Below, one piece after another: positions 16,160-25,299 of a stretch of DNA of 32,530 nt. The stretch covers positions 1 to 32,530 of the forward strand of contig NZFL01000014.1 of the NCBI GenBank assembly GCA_002690655.1, given 5' to 3'. The position numbers were made by a program, and so were the translations under genes. The notes beneath the pieces were generated by a model that did not search any database, was not told the DNA's origin, and saw only the letters and a program-made list of their open reading frames with translations. Position 1 is the first letter of the stretch; the number at the start of each line of letters is the position of its first letter. Source of the DNA: Pedosphaera sp. (GTDB lineage Bacteria > Verrucomicrobiota > Verrucomicrobiia > Limisphaerales > AAA164-E04).

Positions 16160-17170
16160 ATGCCTTTTCAATTACAGCGTCTACTTCCAGTTCTCTGGAT
16201 GAGTTTATGGATACAAGTAGCCACGTCCATTGCAGCGGAAACATCTTCCAAGAAAATCAGCAGAGCCTTGAAGGTTGACATCACATCGACGGTTGATGGC
16301 ACATTACAAAAAGCCATTTGGTGCCCGGCCCCGGAAACTACGCATCCCCAACCATTGCTTGTCGCCCTGCACAGTTGGTCTGGTAACTATTTGCAAGCCA
16401 GCGGCGAAATGTACCTCAAGCAAGCTAAAGAGCGAAATTGGCATTTTATTCATCCTGATTTCAGGGGGATCAACCAGCGACCAGAAGCAACCTGCTCGGA
16501 TCTGGTCGTGAGTGATATTTTGGATGCTGTTGAATTCGCACGCACTGATGCAAACGTGGATACTCGTCGAATTTACTTGATGGGAGCCTCTGGTGGAGGA
16601 ATGGCAAGCCTCATGCTGGCGGCCAAGGCGCCTCAAATCTGGGCTGGTGTTTCATCATGGGTTCCTATTTCTGATTTATTGCGCTGGCACGCAGAGACCT
16701 TGACCCGCGAACTCAAATACACGGCCATGATTGAGGCATCCTGCGGAGGCAAACCCAATCAACACGCCGCAATCGATTTCCAATACTGGAATAGATCTCC
16801 CATTCACTTTCTGACCAATGCAAAAAAAGTAAGGCTGGATATCAACGCAGGGATCATGGATGGACATACCGGGAGCGTCCCGGTGGGGCACAGTTTACGG
16901 GCATTCAATGCAGTCGCGGCAGAGAATAAGCGATTCTCTGAAGATCAGATTCAATTCATTGAGACCAATGCAAAAATCCCGCTCATTTTGTCGAACGAAA
17001 CTTCGAGGGATCCAAGCTATGGCAAAAAACGCCCCTTACTCAGAAGGCAATCAGGTAAAGCACGCCTCACCCTTTTCCACGGCACACATGAAATCATTGT
17101 GGAAGCTGCTCTGGAATGGTTGAGTCATCAGGAATTGGAAGACGGTGCAGATAACAAAACTCCCTTATGA
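16160..17170 (+). CDS. Secreted alpha/beta hydrolase (S9/esterase-like)
   Basis: The 336-residue protein has a signal peptide (about 1-26, cleavage near IAA-ET). The alpha/beta hydrolase fold shows VALHSWSG, which carries the oxyanion-type segment, and the nucleophile elbow GASGGGM with Ser144. GIMDGHTGSVPVGHS probably gives an acidic residue and histidine of the active site. Such exported serine hydrolases in PVC bacteria act as esterases or peptidases of the prolyl oligopeptidase clan; the substrate cannot be told. Its last six bases overlap the convergent nspC gene. Confidence 0.8.
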   Translation: MPFQLQRLLPVLWMSLWIQVATSIAAETSSKKISRALKVDITSTVDGTLQKAIWCPAPETTHPQPLLVALHSWSGNYLQASGEMYLKQAKERNWHFIHPDFRGINQRPEATCSDLVVSDILDAVEFARTDANVDTRRIYLMGASGGGMASLMLAAKAPQIWAGVSSWVPISDLLRWHAETLTRELKYTAMIEASCGGKPNQHAAIDFQYWNRSPIHFLTNAKKVRLDINAGIMDGHTGSVPVGHSLRAFNAVAAENKRFSEDQIQFIETNAKIPLILSNETSRDPSYGKKRPLLRRQSGKARLTLFHGTHEIIVEAALEWLSHQELEDGADNKTPL

Positions 17171-18301
17171 AAGCCTGCTGCGGTAATCCTCATACCCAAA
17201 CTCACGCACCACTTCTACGGTTTGAGTCAAGGGGTTATATGTTGCTATGGATGGGAGATGCACCCCGTTGAAAGTGGTGTTTTTAACCATGGTGTAATGG
17301 GCCATGTCTTCAAACACAAGCCGGTCGCCCACTTTCAGGGGTTGATCAAAGGCATAATCGCCTATCTCATCTCCTGCCAGACAGGTCAAACCTCCGAGTC
17401 GAATCGTGTGCGCCTTGCTCCCGGGAGCCCCGGCCCCCTGGATAACTGGACGGTAGGGCATTTCAAGCACGTCCGGCATGTGGGCAGTGGCTGAGGTATC
17501 AAGGATTGCAAGTGGGATGTCATTTTCAAATACGTCCATGACACTCGCGATGAGAATACCCGTATTCAAGGCAATGGCCTCACCAGGCTCCATGTAAACC
17601 TGCAGTGAATATTTTTGCATGAAGGCATCTAGAGCACGACAAAGTCGATCAACATCATAATCAGGCCGCGTGATGTGATGTCCTCCTCCAAAATTGATCC
17701 ATTTTAATTGCTCGAAGTAAGGCGAGAATTTCTCTTCAACCACCTTGAGTGTGCGCTCCAGTGTGTCTGAGTTCTGCTCACACATGGTGTGAAAATGAAT
17801 TCCTTCAATCCTGTCCAATGCTTCGCCCTCGAAATGCTGCAATGTCATCCCTAAACGGGAACAAGGTCGACACGGATCATAGAGTTCGGTGGCAACCTCG
17901 GAATATTCAGGATTGATACGAAGCCCCATGGATACTTGGGGATTGATGTTTGAGACCTGCTCCTTGAAACGATGAAATTGCGAAAATGAGTTGAATGTGA
18001 TGTGTTTGATCAATGGTGAAAGTTGATGGATATCCTTTTCACTGTAGGCAGGCGCGTAAGCATGAACTTCTCCACCGAATTCGTAGCTACCAAGCTTGGC
18101 CTCGTTTACTGAACTGGCGGTCGTTCCACAGAGATACTCCCGTATGATAGGAAAAACGCGAAACATGGCAAAACCCTTCAAGGCGAGGATAATTCTGGCC
18201 CCCGTTCGATCCTGCACACTGCGGATGATTTCCAGGTTTTGACGCAATTTCTGCGTATCCACCACGTAGCATGGGGTCGGTAATTCAGAAAATGGATTCA
18301 T
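17165..18301 (-). CDS. nspC: Carboxynorspermidine/carboxyspermidine decarboxylase
   Basis: This PLP enzyme removes CO2 from carboxy(nor)spermidine, the last step of the alternative spermidine pathway. It has the alanine-racemase-like barrel with the PLP lysine in LALKGFAMF (Lys42), the HFHTMCEQ segment, the glycine-rich phosphate site INFGGGHHITRPDYD, EPGEA, and a second domain with LGGLTCLAGDE around the usual active-site cysteine. The start at ATG 18301 gives 378 residues, the usual length, and begins MNPFSELPTPCYVVD. The matching carboxyspermidine dehydrogenase is not in this window. Confidence 0.93.
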   Translation of the reverse strand: MNPFSELPTPCYVVDTQKLRQNLEIIRSVQDRTGARIILALKGFAMFRVFPIIREYLCGTTASSVNEAKLGSYEFGGEVHAYAPAYSEKDIHQLSPLIKHITFNSFSQFHRFKEQVSNINPQVSMGLRINPEYSEVATELYDPCRPCSRLGMTLQHFEGEALDRIEGIHFHTMCEQNSDTLERTLKVVEEKFSPYFEQLKWINFGGGHHITRPDYDVDRLCRALDAFMQKYSLQVYMEPGEAIALNTGILIASVMDVFENDIPLAILDTSATAHMPDVLEMPYRPVIQGAGAPGSKAHTIRLGGLTCLAGDEIGDYAFDQPLKVGDRLVFEDMAHYTMVKNTTFNGVHLPSIATYNPLTQTVEVVREFGYEDYRSRLS

Positions 18302-18407
18302 GGTTTTCAGTGTTGGCAAACAATACCCGGAGTTTTCCAGATTCCTGAGTTTACCTTTAAAAACACCGGCACTGAAATGAGGAAAATCAAAAAAATACTG
18401 AGCTTGA

Positions 18408-18797
18408 TCAAACGGGCTTACGATCAGCTGAATCAGAATCCAGGGCATGCCAGTGTATGATGTCTGTTTGCCCAATTTCCCAGCAAAGAAAGACTTCTTC
18501 ACCTCCCATCATGGAGGGAAAATCCACCAGGCCTCTGGATAAATCTGTGATAAGGATTTCTCTGTCTTTGAATTCCTGCAGGAGATGGAGCAATCGACTG
18601 AGGTTTCTGACCTCAGCTTCAATTTGATTACCACCAAGATCATGCCCTTCTTCGAACATGGCATGTTGCCACCTCCTGCACTCCTCCTGCTGCAAATTGA
18701 GCGCATGAATCTCACCCAGCCATTGCTCGATTCGAGGAATCATCTCTCGCGCTTCTTCCAGAGTGTAATGCCTTGAATATTGGAAAGGAACCGACAT
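18408..18797 (-). CDS. DUF2203 family protein
   Basis: A 129-residue protein with the features I associate with DUF2203: an N-terminal YTLEEAREMIPRIEQWL helix, a central heptad-like helical stretch and the signature LSRGLVDFPSMMGGEEVFLCWEIG followed by WHALDS (cited here in pieces of one conserved block at about 86-119). The function of the family is unknown to me. It is soluble, without signal or membrane segment. It lies 106 bases upstream of nspC and 35 bases downstream of the TPR gene on the same strand. Confidence 0.8.
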   Translation of the reverse strand: MSVPFQYSRHYTLEEAREMIPRIEQWLGEIHALNLQQEECRRWQHAMFEEGHDLGGNQIEAEVRNLSRLLHLLQEFKDREILITDLSRGLVDFPSMMGGEEVFLCWEIGQTDIIHWHALDSDSADRKPV

Positions 18798-18832
18798 GAC
18801 ACTGTAGGACGCTATACACTGATTATCAAAGA

Positions 18833-20557
18833 TCAGGACTTGGTTTCGCCCTGATCCTTAAGGATGCGCCATTTTTTGAAAACTCTTTCGTTGAACTCGA
18901 TTTCCAGCGACTGCTTCCAGGCCTCTTCGGCTTTCCCTGTTTCACCCAAAGCTTCATAGACATCAGCAAGGTGATCCAAAATCGTAGGATCAGGTTCGGT
19001 CAATTTTTCCTTGGCTTTTTCAAGGAAAGGCAGGGCTTCAGCAGGCTTCCCTTTCTGGTAAAGCACCCATCCCATGCTGTCCAGAATCGCTTCACTTTCC
19101 GGTTCAAGCTCGTGGGCTTTCATGATCCATTCATGGGCTTGATCCAGTTTTACTCCCTGCTCCGCCCACATGTAACCCAGGTAATTTAAGGTGGTGGCAT
19201 CGTCGGGGGCTCTATCAAGACATTTGAGAAACTCGACTTCAGCTTCCTTGAACTTTCCCAAGCGTTCTAAAACGGAACCTACCCTGAAATAGAAGAAACC
19301 TGTCAATCGCTCTGGTTCCTGCTTCTCCGCAATGCTCTCTGCCTGCCTCAGAAATCCAAGGGAAGGCTCATAGCGGCGAAGCGCGGACATAGCCAGGCCA
19401 GAGTAAAACTCCAGGATAAACTGATCGGAGAAATGTTCACGGGCCTGCTGTAAAACTTCAAGAGCTTCACGCGCCTCACCCTCGTTCAGCTTCATTGCAG
19501 CCAACTCATAATAGGGGGGCTCAAATTCGGGCCTTATGTCCATTGCCTTGCGATAGTGCTTCTCAGCTTCCGCTGAATCACCGTCGCCGGCTTTCAGGGA
19601 GCCGAGAAGAAAATAAGGGCGGGGGTTTTCGGAGTTCTCACGGGTGAGCTCGCCCAATTCAAGTATCGCCATGTCTTTTTTGCCTGTTCGCAAGAACAAA
19701 TCAACCAGTTTTTCACTAACCAGCGGAACCGGGGGCTGCACGTCCTTGAGATCCTTCAGCATCTTTTCAGCATCCTCAAATCGCTCCTGCAGCATCAAAA
19801 GATCCGAAATCGATAATTTCAAGGCGGGCTGCTCTTTGGCGATCTCAGAGCTTTTGGCGATAAGGGATTCCAACTGTGAACCAAGATCCTGCAAACGATC
19901 GGGCCGCATGGAGACATACCTGAGATACATGCCAATGAGGAGAGTAACTTCATCGACCTGATTTGAAGTGGCCTCCAGGGCTTCCTGTATCATGCGAAAA
20001 GCTGGTCGCTCTTTCCCGTTTCGCAGGTGGACGTCTATCACCCGCTGCCGAGATAAAATCAAGGAAGGATCTCGCTCGAGAGCCTGTTGGAAACTTGCCA
20101 GGGATGTTGCCTCTTCTCCTCTGGACATCTGTATGAGCCCCAGAAGTTCAAAGGCTTTGCCTGGGGCGGTTTCCTGACGCGTGGCCGGTAGGAGAGTTTG
20201 ATAGGCCAGCTCAATCTCCCTGAGTGAGATGAGTTTTTCGGCAACCTGAACCGCCAGCCTTGTATTGGAAGGATCTTCCTCAAGAGATAGCCTGAATGAT
20301 TCCAGCGCCTTGCCGGCCTGTCCCTGCGCTTCCCATGATACTCCGGCAGCGAAATGAGCCTGAGCTTTGGCCGGGTTTCCTGAGGTGTCGGTGCTGTCAA
20401 TGACGACAGGGCTGCCTTTGTCCTCTGGCAGGAGAGATTCAACAGTGTTTTGCTCGTTTTGAACGCCAGCCCCCTGACCAATAATCTGCACGGTTGTCGT
20501 GCAGACGCTGAGCGTCAAAACCTTCAAAAATGATTTTAGTGGCGATTCGCTGATCAT
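18833..20557 (-). CDS. Exported tetratricopeptide-repeat protein
   Basis: The 574-residue protein begins with a probable signal sequence (MISESPLKSFLKVLTLSVC and following hydrophobic residues). It then consists almost entirely of helical TPR-type repeats from about residue 65 to the end, for example AKAQAHFAAGVSWEAQGQAG, RPYFLLGSLKAGDGDSAEAE and ATTLNYLGYMWAEQGVKLDQ. TPR arrays bind partner proteins; similar exported ones support outer membrane or cell-envelope complexes, but there is no specific clue here. No Shine-Dalgarno precedes the ATG; a hairpin sits 11 bases upstream of it. Confidence 0.85.
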   Translation of the reverse strand: MISESPLKSFLKVLTLSVCTTTVQIIGQGAGVQNEQNTVESLLPEDKGSPVVIDSTDTSGNPAKAQAHFAAGVSWEAQGQAGKALESFRLSLEEDPSNTRLAVQVAEKLISLREIELAYQTLLPATRQETAPGKAFELLGLIQMSRGEEATSLASFQQALERDPSLILSRQRVIDVHLRNGKERPAFRMIQEALEATSNQVDEVTLLIGMYLRYVSMRPDRLQDLGSQLESLIAKSSEIAKEQPALKLSISDLLMLQERFEDAEKMLKDLKDVQPPVPLVSEKLVDLFLRTGKKDMAILELGELTRENSENPRPYFLLGSLKAGDGDSAEAEKHYRKAMDIRPEFEPPYYELAAMKLNEGEAREALEVLQQAREHFSDQFILEFYSGLAMSALRRYEPSLGFLRQAESIAEKQEPERLTGFFYFRVGSVLERLGKFKEAEVEFLKCLDRAPDDATTLNYLGYMWAEQGVKLDQAHEWIMKAHELEPESEAILDSMGWVLYQKGKPAEALPFLEKAKEKLTEPDPTILDHLADVYEALGETGKAEEAWKQSLEIEFNERVFKKWRILKDQGETKS

Positions 20558-20568
20558 AATTCAAGAAG

Positions 20569-20600
20569 AAAGCCCAGCCCAAATGTGGGGCGAGGGCTTT
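20569..20600 (-). terminator. Hairpin between the mS38-like gene and the TPR gene
   Basis: On the minus strand AAAGCCC (20594-20600) pairs with GGGCTTT (20569-20575), with an inner GCCC/GGGC, followed by CTTCTTG. It could end the hisG/mini-protein transcript or, being 11 bases from the TPR start codon, control its translation. The T-run is weak. Confidence 0.4.
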
Positions 20601-20648
20601 GTTGAACAATAGACACCCAATGCGAAGCGCCTGCAAGCGGAAGACAGA

Positions 20649-20750
20649 TTATTTCTGCCAAGTACGCTTTTTATGGCGATTCGCGCGCAGCTTTTTGCGG
20701 CGTTTATGCTTATTAATCTTAGATTTCCGACGTTTTTTGAGTGAACCCAT
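20649..20750 (-). CDS. mS38/bS22-like (AURKAIP1/COX24 domain) ribosomal mini-protein
   Basis: A 33-residue, extremely basic protein beginning [20 protein letters not shown] and ending KKRTWQK. It resembles the small COX24/AURKAIP1-domain proteins of bacteria, related to mitochondrial mS38 and to mycobacterial bS22, which sit on the small ribosomal subunit near the decoding region. The family match is from memory of the consensus MGS(V/L)..RR..K..KHK and could be tested easily. It lies 11 bases downstream of hisG on the same strand and starts with ATG without a visible Shine-Dalgarno. Confidence 0.78.
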   Translation of the reverse strand: MGSLKKRRKSKINKHKRRKKLRANRHKKRTWQK

Positions 20751-20761
20751 ATTTTAAAACT

Positions 20762-21649
20762 TCAATATACTATTTTGTTAAGAGGATATTCAATAATCCC
20801 TTCAGCTCCAGCCGACTTTAACTGAGGGATAATCTCCCTGACAACATGTTCGTCAATGACGGTTTCAACCGCCACCCAGCCTTCCATTGCCAAACTGGAA
20901 ACCGTTGGATTACGCAATGCTGGCAAACTTTGCAACAATTTTGCTAAATTCTTTTCAGGTATATTGAGCTTCAACCCCACTTTAGCCTCCGCATCAAGGG
21001 CGCCTCGAAGTAACATAGCCAAGGTTTCAATCTTCTCTTTTTTCCAACTATCTATCCACGATTCCTTGTTCACAATCAATCGTGGAGTTGAAATCAAAAG
21101 CGTATCAACAATACGTAATTTGTTCGCCCTCAGAGAGTTACCTGTCTCAGTGATTTCAACAATGGCATCCACCAATTCGTGTGCTTTCACTTCTGTAGCA
21201 CCCCATGAAAATTCGACGTCTGCCTTGACCTTGTGTTTGCGGAGATACTTTTTGGTAATATTAACGACTTCGGTTGCAATGCTTTTACCTTCCAGGTCCT
21301 TGACTGATTTAATCGACGAAGCCTCAGGCACCGCAAGCACCCAGCGCGCAGCCTGACGCGTTGCTTTACTGAAGAGGAATTCGCCGACTTCGTGGACTTT
21401 CGAACCATTTTCAATGACCCAGTCATGGCCGGTGATACCACAGTCCAGATATCCATGCTCGACATAACGACTGACCTCCTGCGCACGAATCAATCGGATT
21501 TCCATTTCCTCATCGTCAACATAAGGCAGGTAGGAGCGGCTGCTTACCGAAACATTGAAACCGGCTTTGGCCAACTTTTGAAAAGTGGCTTCCTGAAGAC
21601 TGCCTTTGGGCAATCCGAATTTGAGAATTTTCTTTTTCTTGGACTTCAT
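20762..21649 (-). CDS. hisG: ATP phosphoribosyltransferase, long form
   Basis: This is the first enzyme of histidine synthesis, joining ATP and PRPP. The protein starts at ATG 21649 ([19 protein letters not shown], 295 residues); a longer frame to 21691 is less likely. The catalytic lobes contain CGITGHDWV and the PRPP-binding region [19 protein letters not shown]. The C-terminal extension (about 215-295, including [13 protein letters not shown]) matches the ACT-like regulatory domain of long HisG, which gives histidine feedback inhibition and does not need HisZ. No other his genes are nearby. Confidence 0.94.
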   Translation of the reverse strand: MKSKKKKILKFGLPKGSLQEATFQKLAKAGFNVSVSSRSYLPYVDDEEMEIRLIRAQEVSRYVEHGYLDCGITGHDWVIENGSKVHEVGEFLFSKATRQAARWVLAVPEASSIKSVKDLEGKSIATEVVNITKKYLRKHKVKADVEFSWGATEVKAHELVDAIVEITETGNSLRANKLRIVDTLLISTPRLIVNKESWIDSWKKEKIETLAMLLRGALDAEAKVGLKLNIPEKNLAKLLQSLPALRNPTVSSLAMEGWVAVETVIDEHVVREIIPQLKSAGAEGIIEYPLNKIVY

Positions 21650-21831
21650 TGTTGCAAACGGAGTCGCATCTTTTGTTGTGCAAGGCACCAATCTCAGGGA
21701 GAACAGACAAGCAGGTCATGCGACGACCACCGTCTTGATACCCTCGATTCCAATAAAATTACCACCCCTTTTTGCCCAAGAATGCAAAAAAAATTAAAAC
21801 AAGAGGGACAATAACCCCGAATTCTCGCTGA
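21650..21831. other. Intergenic region between purN and hisG
   Basis: These 182 bases contain A/T-rich tracts (about 21756-21800) and no gene that I can support. Both flanking genes run on the minus strand, so it should hold the hisG promoter; no clear box pair is visible. Confidence 0.4.
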
Positions 21832-22455
21832 TCAGATCGCTGCTTTTGAGCACAAACGGCCGCGCACTTCAAGCCGCCCTTCAACGGCCAGGCCAACAGC
21901 GGCGGGGTAAAGATGGTGTTCAGCGTCTTGAATGCGGGCATGCAGTCTTTGGGGTGTGTCATCATCCATGACAGGAACGGTCTCCTGAAGGATGATCGCC
22001 CCGGTATCGATACCCTGATCAACGAAATGCACGGTGCACCCTGTATATTTAACCCCGTATTCAAGGGCTTGCTTCCAAGCTTCCAAACCAGGAAAAGAGG
22101 GTAACAGGGAAGGATGAATATTGATCACGCGATTTGGAAAAGCTTTTAGAAAGTCTCCCTTCAAGATTCGCATGAAACCCGCCAAAACAATCCAATCCAC
22201 CTTGGCTTCCCGGAAAAGGCGGATATAGTTCAACTCTGCATCCTCGTCCAGTTTTGTGCGAAAAGCCCCCGGAGACAAGTAAGTGGCAGGGATATCAAAA
22301 TCCTTTGCCCTGTCCAGTATGCCCGCATTTTCAACATCACTCACCACCTGCGCTATTTCGGCGCGAATGACACCCTGATGACATGCTTCAGCCAAAGCAA
22401 ACATGTTGGATCCTTTTCCAGATCCCAATATTCCTATCCGAGCCTTTATTTCCAT
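21832..22455 (-). CDS. purN: Phosphoribosylglycinamide formyltransferase
   Basis: It transfers a formyl group from 10-formyl-THF to GAR in purine synthesis. The 207-residue protein has the N-terminal phosphate loop ILGSGKGSN (9-17), the folate/catalytic block NIHPSLLPSFPG with Asn112 and His114, and the catalytic Asp150 in GIDTGAII. Length and motifs are canonical. The start is ATG at 22455. It lies downstream of the dihydroorotate dehydrogenase-family gene, separated by a hairpin. Confidence 0.94.
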   Translation of the reverse strand: MEIKARIGILGSGKGSNMFALAEACHQGVIRAEIAQVVSDVENAGILDRAKDFDIPATYLSPGAFRTKLDEDAELNYIRLFREAKVDWIVLAGFMRILKGDFLKAFPNRVINIHPSLLPSFPGLEAWKQALEYGVKYTGCTVHFVDQGIDTGAIILQETVPVMDDDTPQRLHARIQDAEHHLYPAAVGLAVEGRLEVRGRLCSKAAI

Positions 22456-22487
22456 TTCGGATCCAACATTGAATCAATTTATCAATA

Positions 22488-22534
22488 AAATCCAGCCCGA
22501 AGGGAAGGATTGACGCAGGCCCCCCTTCCCTCCG
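22488..22534 (-). terminator. Putative terminator after the PyrD-like gene
   Basis: CGAAGGGAAGG (22498-22508) pairs with CCTTCCCTCCG (22524-22534), an 11-bp stem with one G-T pair and a 15-base loop. On the minus strand a short T-run (ATTTTATTG) follows about six bases after the stem. The gap between stem and T-run makes it imperfect. Confidence 0.38.
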
Positions 22535-22558
22535 GAGCAAACTCAAAAACAGCCCGTT

Positions 22559-23638
22559 TCAAACGGACTGAGCGCCATCTGCTTTTTGTAGTTCCGATTT
22601 CACGGAGACTGCCCAAGAGGGGTTTAACATGGCCGCTGTGGCTGTCTGGACACCTTCCACCCCCAATTTCAGATAGTCGGAAACATCCGTTGCTTCTGTC
22701 ACGCCACCGACGGCGATCGTCTTAACCTTTGAACGATGCTCATGTATCAATGATTGAAATGTGCTTACTTGCTTTCTGACCGCTTCAGATATGGCGGCTC
22801 CAGCGATGCCCCGTGACTCGCCGCTGAAAAAGTCTTTACCATCCGGTGACTGGACTTTTGCCCCGATACAGTTGGTCATCACCAGCCCCTGAACCAGCCC
22901 CCCGCTGAGCTCCACCCAATTGCGTGCCAAGGCATCCTCTCCAACGAATCCAAGTTTGACCAAAAGTGGCTTATCTCCCACAAGGTCTCTCACCCGATAC
23001 AATACATCTCTTGAAGCAGTGGGCTGCGTGTAAAGCATGCCGTCAGGTGTTTTGACATTGGGGCATGAGAAATTCAGCTCAACGACATCAGCACCACTCT
23101 CAAAAGCCCATCGTGCACAGGAGGCGTAGTCTTCTCCAATGGTCTTCAAATCGTCCCCCTCCTCGGGAGTGGCTACCACTGATACTGATAAGATTTGACC
23201 TGCCCCAAGGCTTTGCCGGGCAGTTACGAGGTCATCGCGCCAAATCTTTGGCTCACGTGATGGCATGCCGAAAGAAACGGCCCATGATCCTGTCATTTGC
23301 CGTATCCCCCTTACCGATGCACCTGGCCTCTGAACCCTCATCGCTTCAATCGGCACAAGGTTAGGCAACCCATAACTTACTCGTGAGCAACGCCGAACAG
23401 TTTTGTAGGTTAGAATATCAAAGCTTCGTTCTGCGTAAAACTTGATCCACTCGCTGTTCAACAAGGGACCGGCTGCTACGGCAAGAGGCGATCGCACTGG
23501 TAATCCAGCATAAGTCCATTCGCCAGAGATTTCCACGGCAGGCTTGGAGATATGAGGCTTTGATGAAGGGACATGAGCATAATTCCACTGGTAGTCCTTG
23601 AGGATATTGTAGGCTGAGTGATTGGGAGTCACGATCAC
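22559..23638 (-). CDS. Dihydroorotate dehydrogenase-family FMN protein (PyrD-like)
   Basis: The 359-residue protein shows the FMN TIM barrel of the dihydroorotate/dihydropyrimidine dehydrogenase family: SPLAVAAGPLLNSEW near the N-terminus (50-64), VVELNFSCPN (185-194), LVKLGF, and the C-terminal phosphate site IAVGGVTEATDVSDYLKLG. It may be the pyrimidine enzyme PyrD. However, the N-terminal 38 residues are atypical, and I cannot place the catalytic Cys/Ser loop with certainty, so the substrate stays open. There is no membrane-binding helix as in class 2 enzymes. The start is a GTG at 23638; a second GTG six bases on is possible. Confidence 0.75.
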   Translation of the reverse strand: MIVTPNHSAYNILKDYQWNYAHVPSSKPHISKPAVEISGEWTYAGLPVRSPLAVAAGPLLNSEWIKFYAERSFDILTYKTVRRCSRVSYGLPNLVPIEAMRVQRPGASVRGIRQMTGSWAVSFGMPSREPKIWRDDLVTARQSLGAGQILSVSVVATPEEGDDLKTIGEDYASCARWAFESGADVVELNFSCPNVKTPDGMLYTQPTASRDVLYRVRDLVGDKPLLVKLGFVGEDALARNWVELSGGLVQGLVMTNCIGAKVQSPDGKDFFSGESRGIAGAAISEAVRKQVSTFQSLIHEHRSKVKTIAVGGVTEATDVSDYLKLGVEGVQTATAAMLNPSWAVSVKSELQKADGAQSV

Positions 23639-23771
23639 TATCTTCGATCCCGAGTGTCACAAAGGCAACAGAATTTCGATGACTAAAAAATCCATTCTTT
23701 TTGAAACAATGATGCTTTAAATTAGGAATAGGGTATTGTTGGACCAAATAGTGAGCAGTCATTATCCATTT

Positions 23772-24716
23772 ATGATGTATCTGAGATTAGAACTTTCCTG
23801 GTTGTTGCTGATGACGATTGGCGTTCATGCTGGCCCACTTCAATGGGGGCAAGTTTCAGATGACGCTCAATGGGTGGCGCATTTCGACTTTGAAGGGCTT
23901 CGACAAACGAGTTTCTACAAAGAGGTCAGTGAAGAGTTACTCCAGCAATACATCAGCGAAGCTGAAACCGAAATCAAACGTTCAAGCGGCATTGATATAA
24001 CCATTGACAGTGTGTTGTCGGTCACAGCTTTTGGCAAATCCGCCAACAAAGCACCTGATGAAGACGGCATACTGATGATGGAAATCACACCGACATTGAA
24101 AACGATTGCCATGGATTGGCTTTGGAATTCTCACGGGGCCAAACCGAACGAACTACCCGTTTCGGTGTCCAAAATTGATGCTGCGATTGAATATCTTTAT
24201 TCCATTGACGGTGAGATCCTGATAGCGGCTGATACCAATTCCAACCACCTTTGCATCGGGCGCAACAAGGAACTCATCATCCATTTCATCAATATTCTCG
24301 GCACTCAAAAGCAAAGGGGAGCCGCTAAGCGGCAGTTCAAGGATTACCCCTCCCCTAAAGGCACAATGGCCTACATTGCAATTGCCAACACGTTCGATGG
24401 GGCACAACTCCCCGCCCAGCAGGCAAAAATACTTCAAATGTCCAAAGGAGCCAGCATGGCCGCAGGAGAATCAAACGAAAATATTTTCCTGAAGTTATTG
24501 CTAAGCACCGAAGGCTCAGGAGCAAGTCTGCAGATCCAGCGCGTCCTTGCGGGTGTTCAAGCGGTAGCCATGCTTAACGCAAAACAACCCGAGTGGTTCC
24601 CGGTTTTACAGGCGATTGACATTCGAAATGAAGATCAGCGCGTGTGGGTCGATTGGAATATGTCATTACAAAATGCCACAAATTTTATTCATGCCCTGCA
24701 AGGTTCCACAAAGTAA
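23772..24716 (+). CDS. Unknown secreted protein at the head of the ECF operon
   Basis: A 314-residue protein I do not recognise. From the ATG at 23772 it has a short signal peptide (LSWLLLMTIGVHA, cleavage near A/G at about 21). The mature part alternates acidic, helical and beta stretches (VAHFDFEGLRQTSF, then YISEAETEIKRSSGIDITID). There are no cysteines for a lipobox and no other membrane segment. It lies 13 bases before the ECF sigma gene and is probably in its operon, so it may be a periplasmic sensor or a regulated product. The use of ATG 23772 over the TTG upstream is based on the signal peptide. Confidence 0.6.
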   Translation: MMYLRLELSWLLLMTIGVHAGPLQWGQVSDDAQWVAHFDFEGLRQTSFYKEVSEELLQQYISEAETEIKRSSGIDITIDSVLSVTAFGKSANKAPDEDGILMMEITPTLKTIAMDWLWNSHGAKPNELPVSVSKIDAAIEYLYSIDGEILIAADTNSNHLCIGRNKELIIHFINILGTQKQRGAAKRQFKDYPSPKGTMAYIAIANTFDGAQLPAQQAKILQMSKGASMAAGESNENIFLKLLLSTEGSGASLQIQRVLAGVQAVAMLNAKQPEWFPVLQAIDIRNEDQRVWVDWNMSLQNATNFIHALQGSTK

Positions 24717-24729
24717 AGTGCCAACCGAA

Positions 24730-25299
24730 ATGACACCTGCTGCGAACAAATTGGAACTGACTCTCGAAGAACTCGCAGAGCAATGCAAATCCGGCGACCT
24801 TCATGCGTTTGAATCTCTGGTTCAGCGATTGGAATCCCGTGTAACGTTCTTCCTATATCGCATGGTTGGCAACATGGATGACGCCGCCGATCTTACGCAG
24901 GATTCTTTCGTCAAAGCTTATAAAAATATTCACCGCTACGACTCCAAATATTCCTTTACCACCTGGTTGTTCACGATCGCAAAACGCACAGCTTACAATT
25001 ATTTCAGGTCGGCAAAACCCAGTGTGGAGTTCCAGGATTACGCTGAGCTTGAAGAAGCCCACCCACGATCATTGCTGGAGAGCAAGGACGAAACGGAGAC
25101 ACTTTGGGCAACAGCAAAACGATTATTGAAACCGTTACAATTCGAAGCGCTCTGGTTAAGATACGGGGAAGATTTAACAATTCAGGAAACCGCACACGTG
25201 ATGAAGACGAATCAAATACGTGTCCGAGTGCTAGTCCACAGGGCCCGCGGCATTCTGGTGCGTCATGTGAAAAACGAATCCAAAGGAGAAATCCAATGA
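24730..25299 (+). CDS. ECF-type RNA polymerase sigma factor
   Basis: A 189-residue sigma-70 family protein with only regions 2 and 4. Region 2 spans about 15-90 (DAADLTQDSFVKAYKNI is the classic 2.1/2.2 core; TWLFTIAKRTAYNYFR is region 2.4). Region 4 spans about 125-180 (LWLRYGEDLTIQETAHVM, then the DNA-reading helix). The start at ATG 24730 lies 13 bases after the secreted protein gene; a GTG at 24718 is an alternative. The stop overlaps the next gene (ATGA), which encodes its probable anti-sigma factor, as is usual for ECF pairs. Confidence 0.93.
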   Translation: MTPAANKLELTLEELAEQCKSGDLHAFESLVQRLESRVTFFLYRMVGNMDDAADLTQDSFVKAYKNIHRYDSKYSFTTWLFTIAKRTAYNYFRSAKPSVEFQDYAELEEAHPRSLLESKDETETLWATAKRLLKPLQFEALWLRYGEDLTIQETAHVMKTNQIRVRVLVHRARGILVRHVKNESKGEIQ

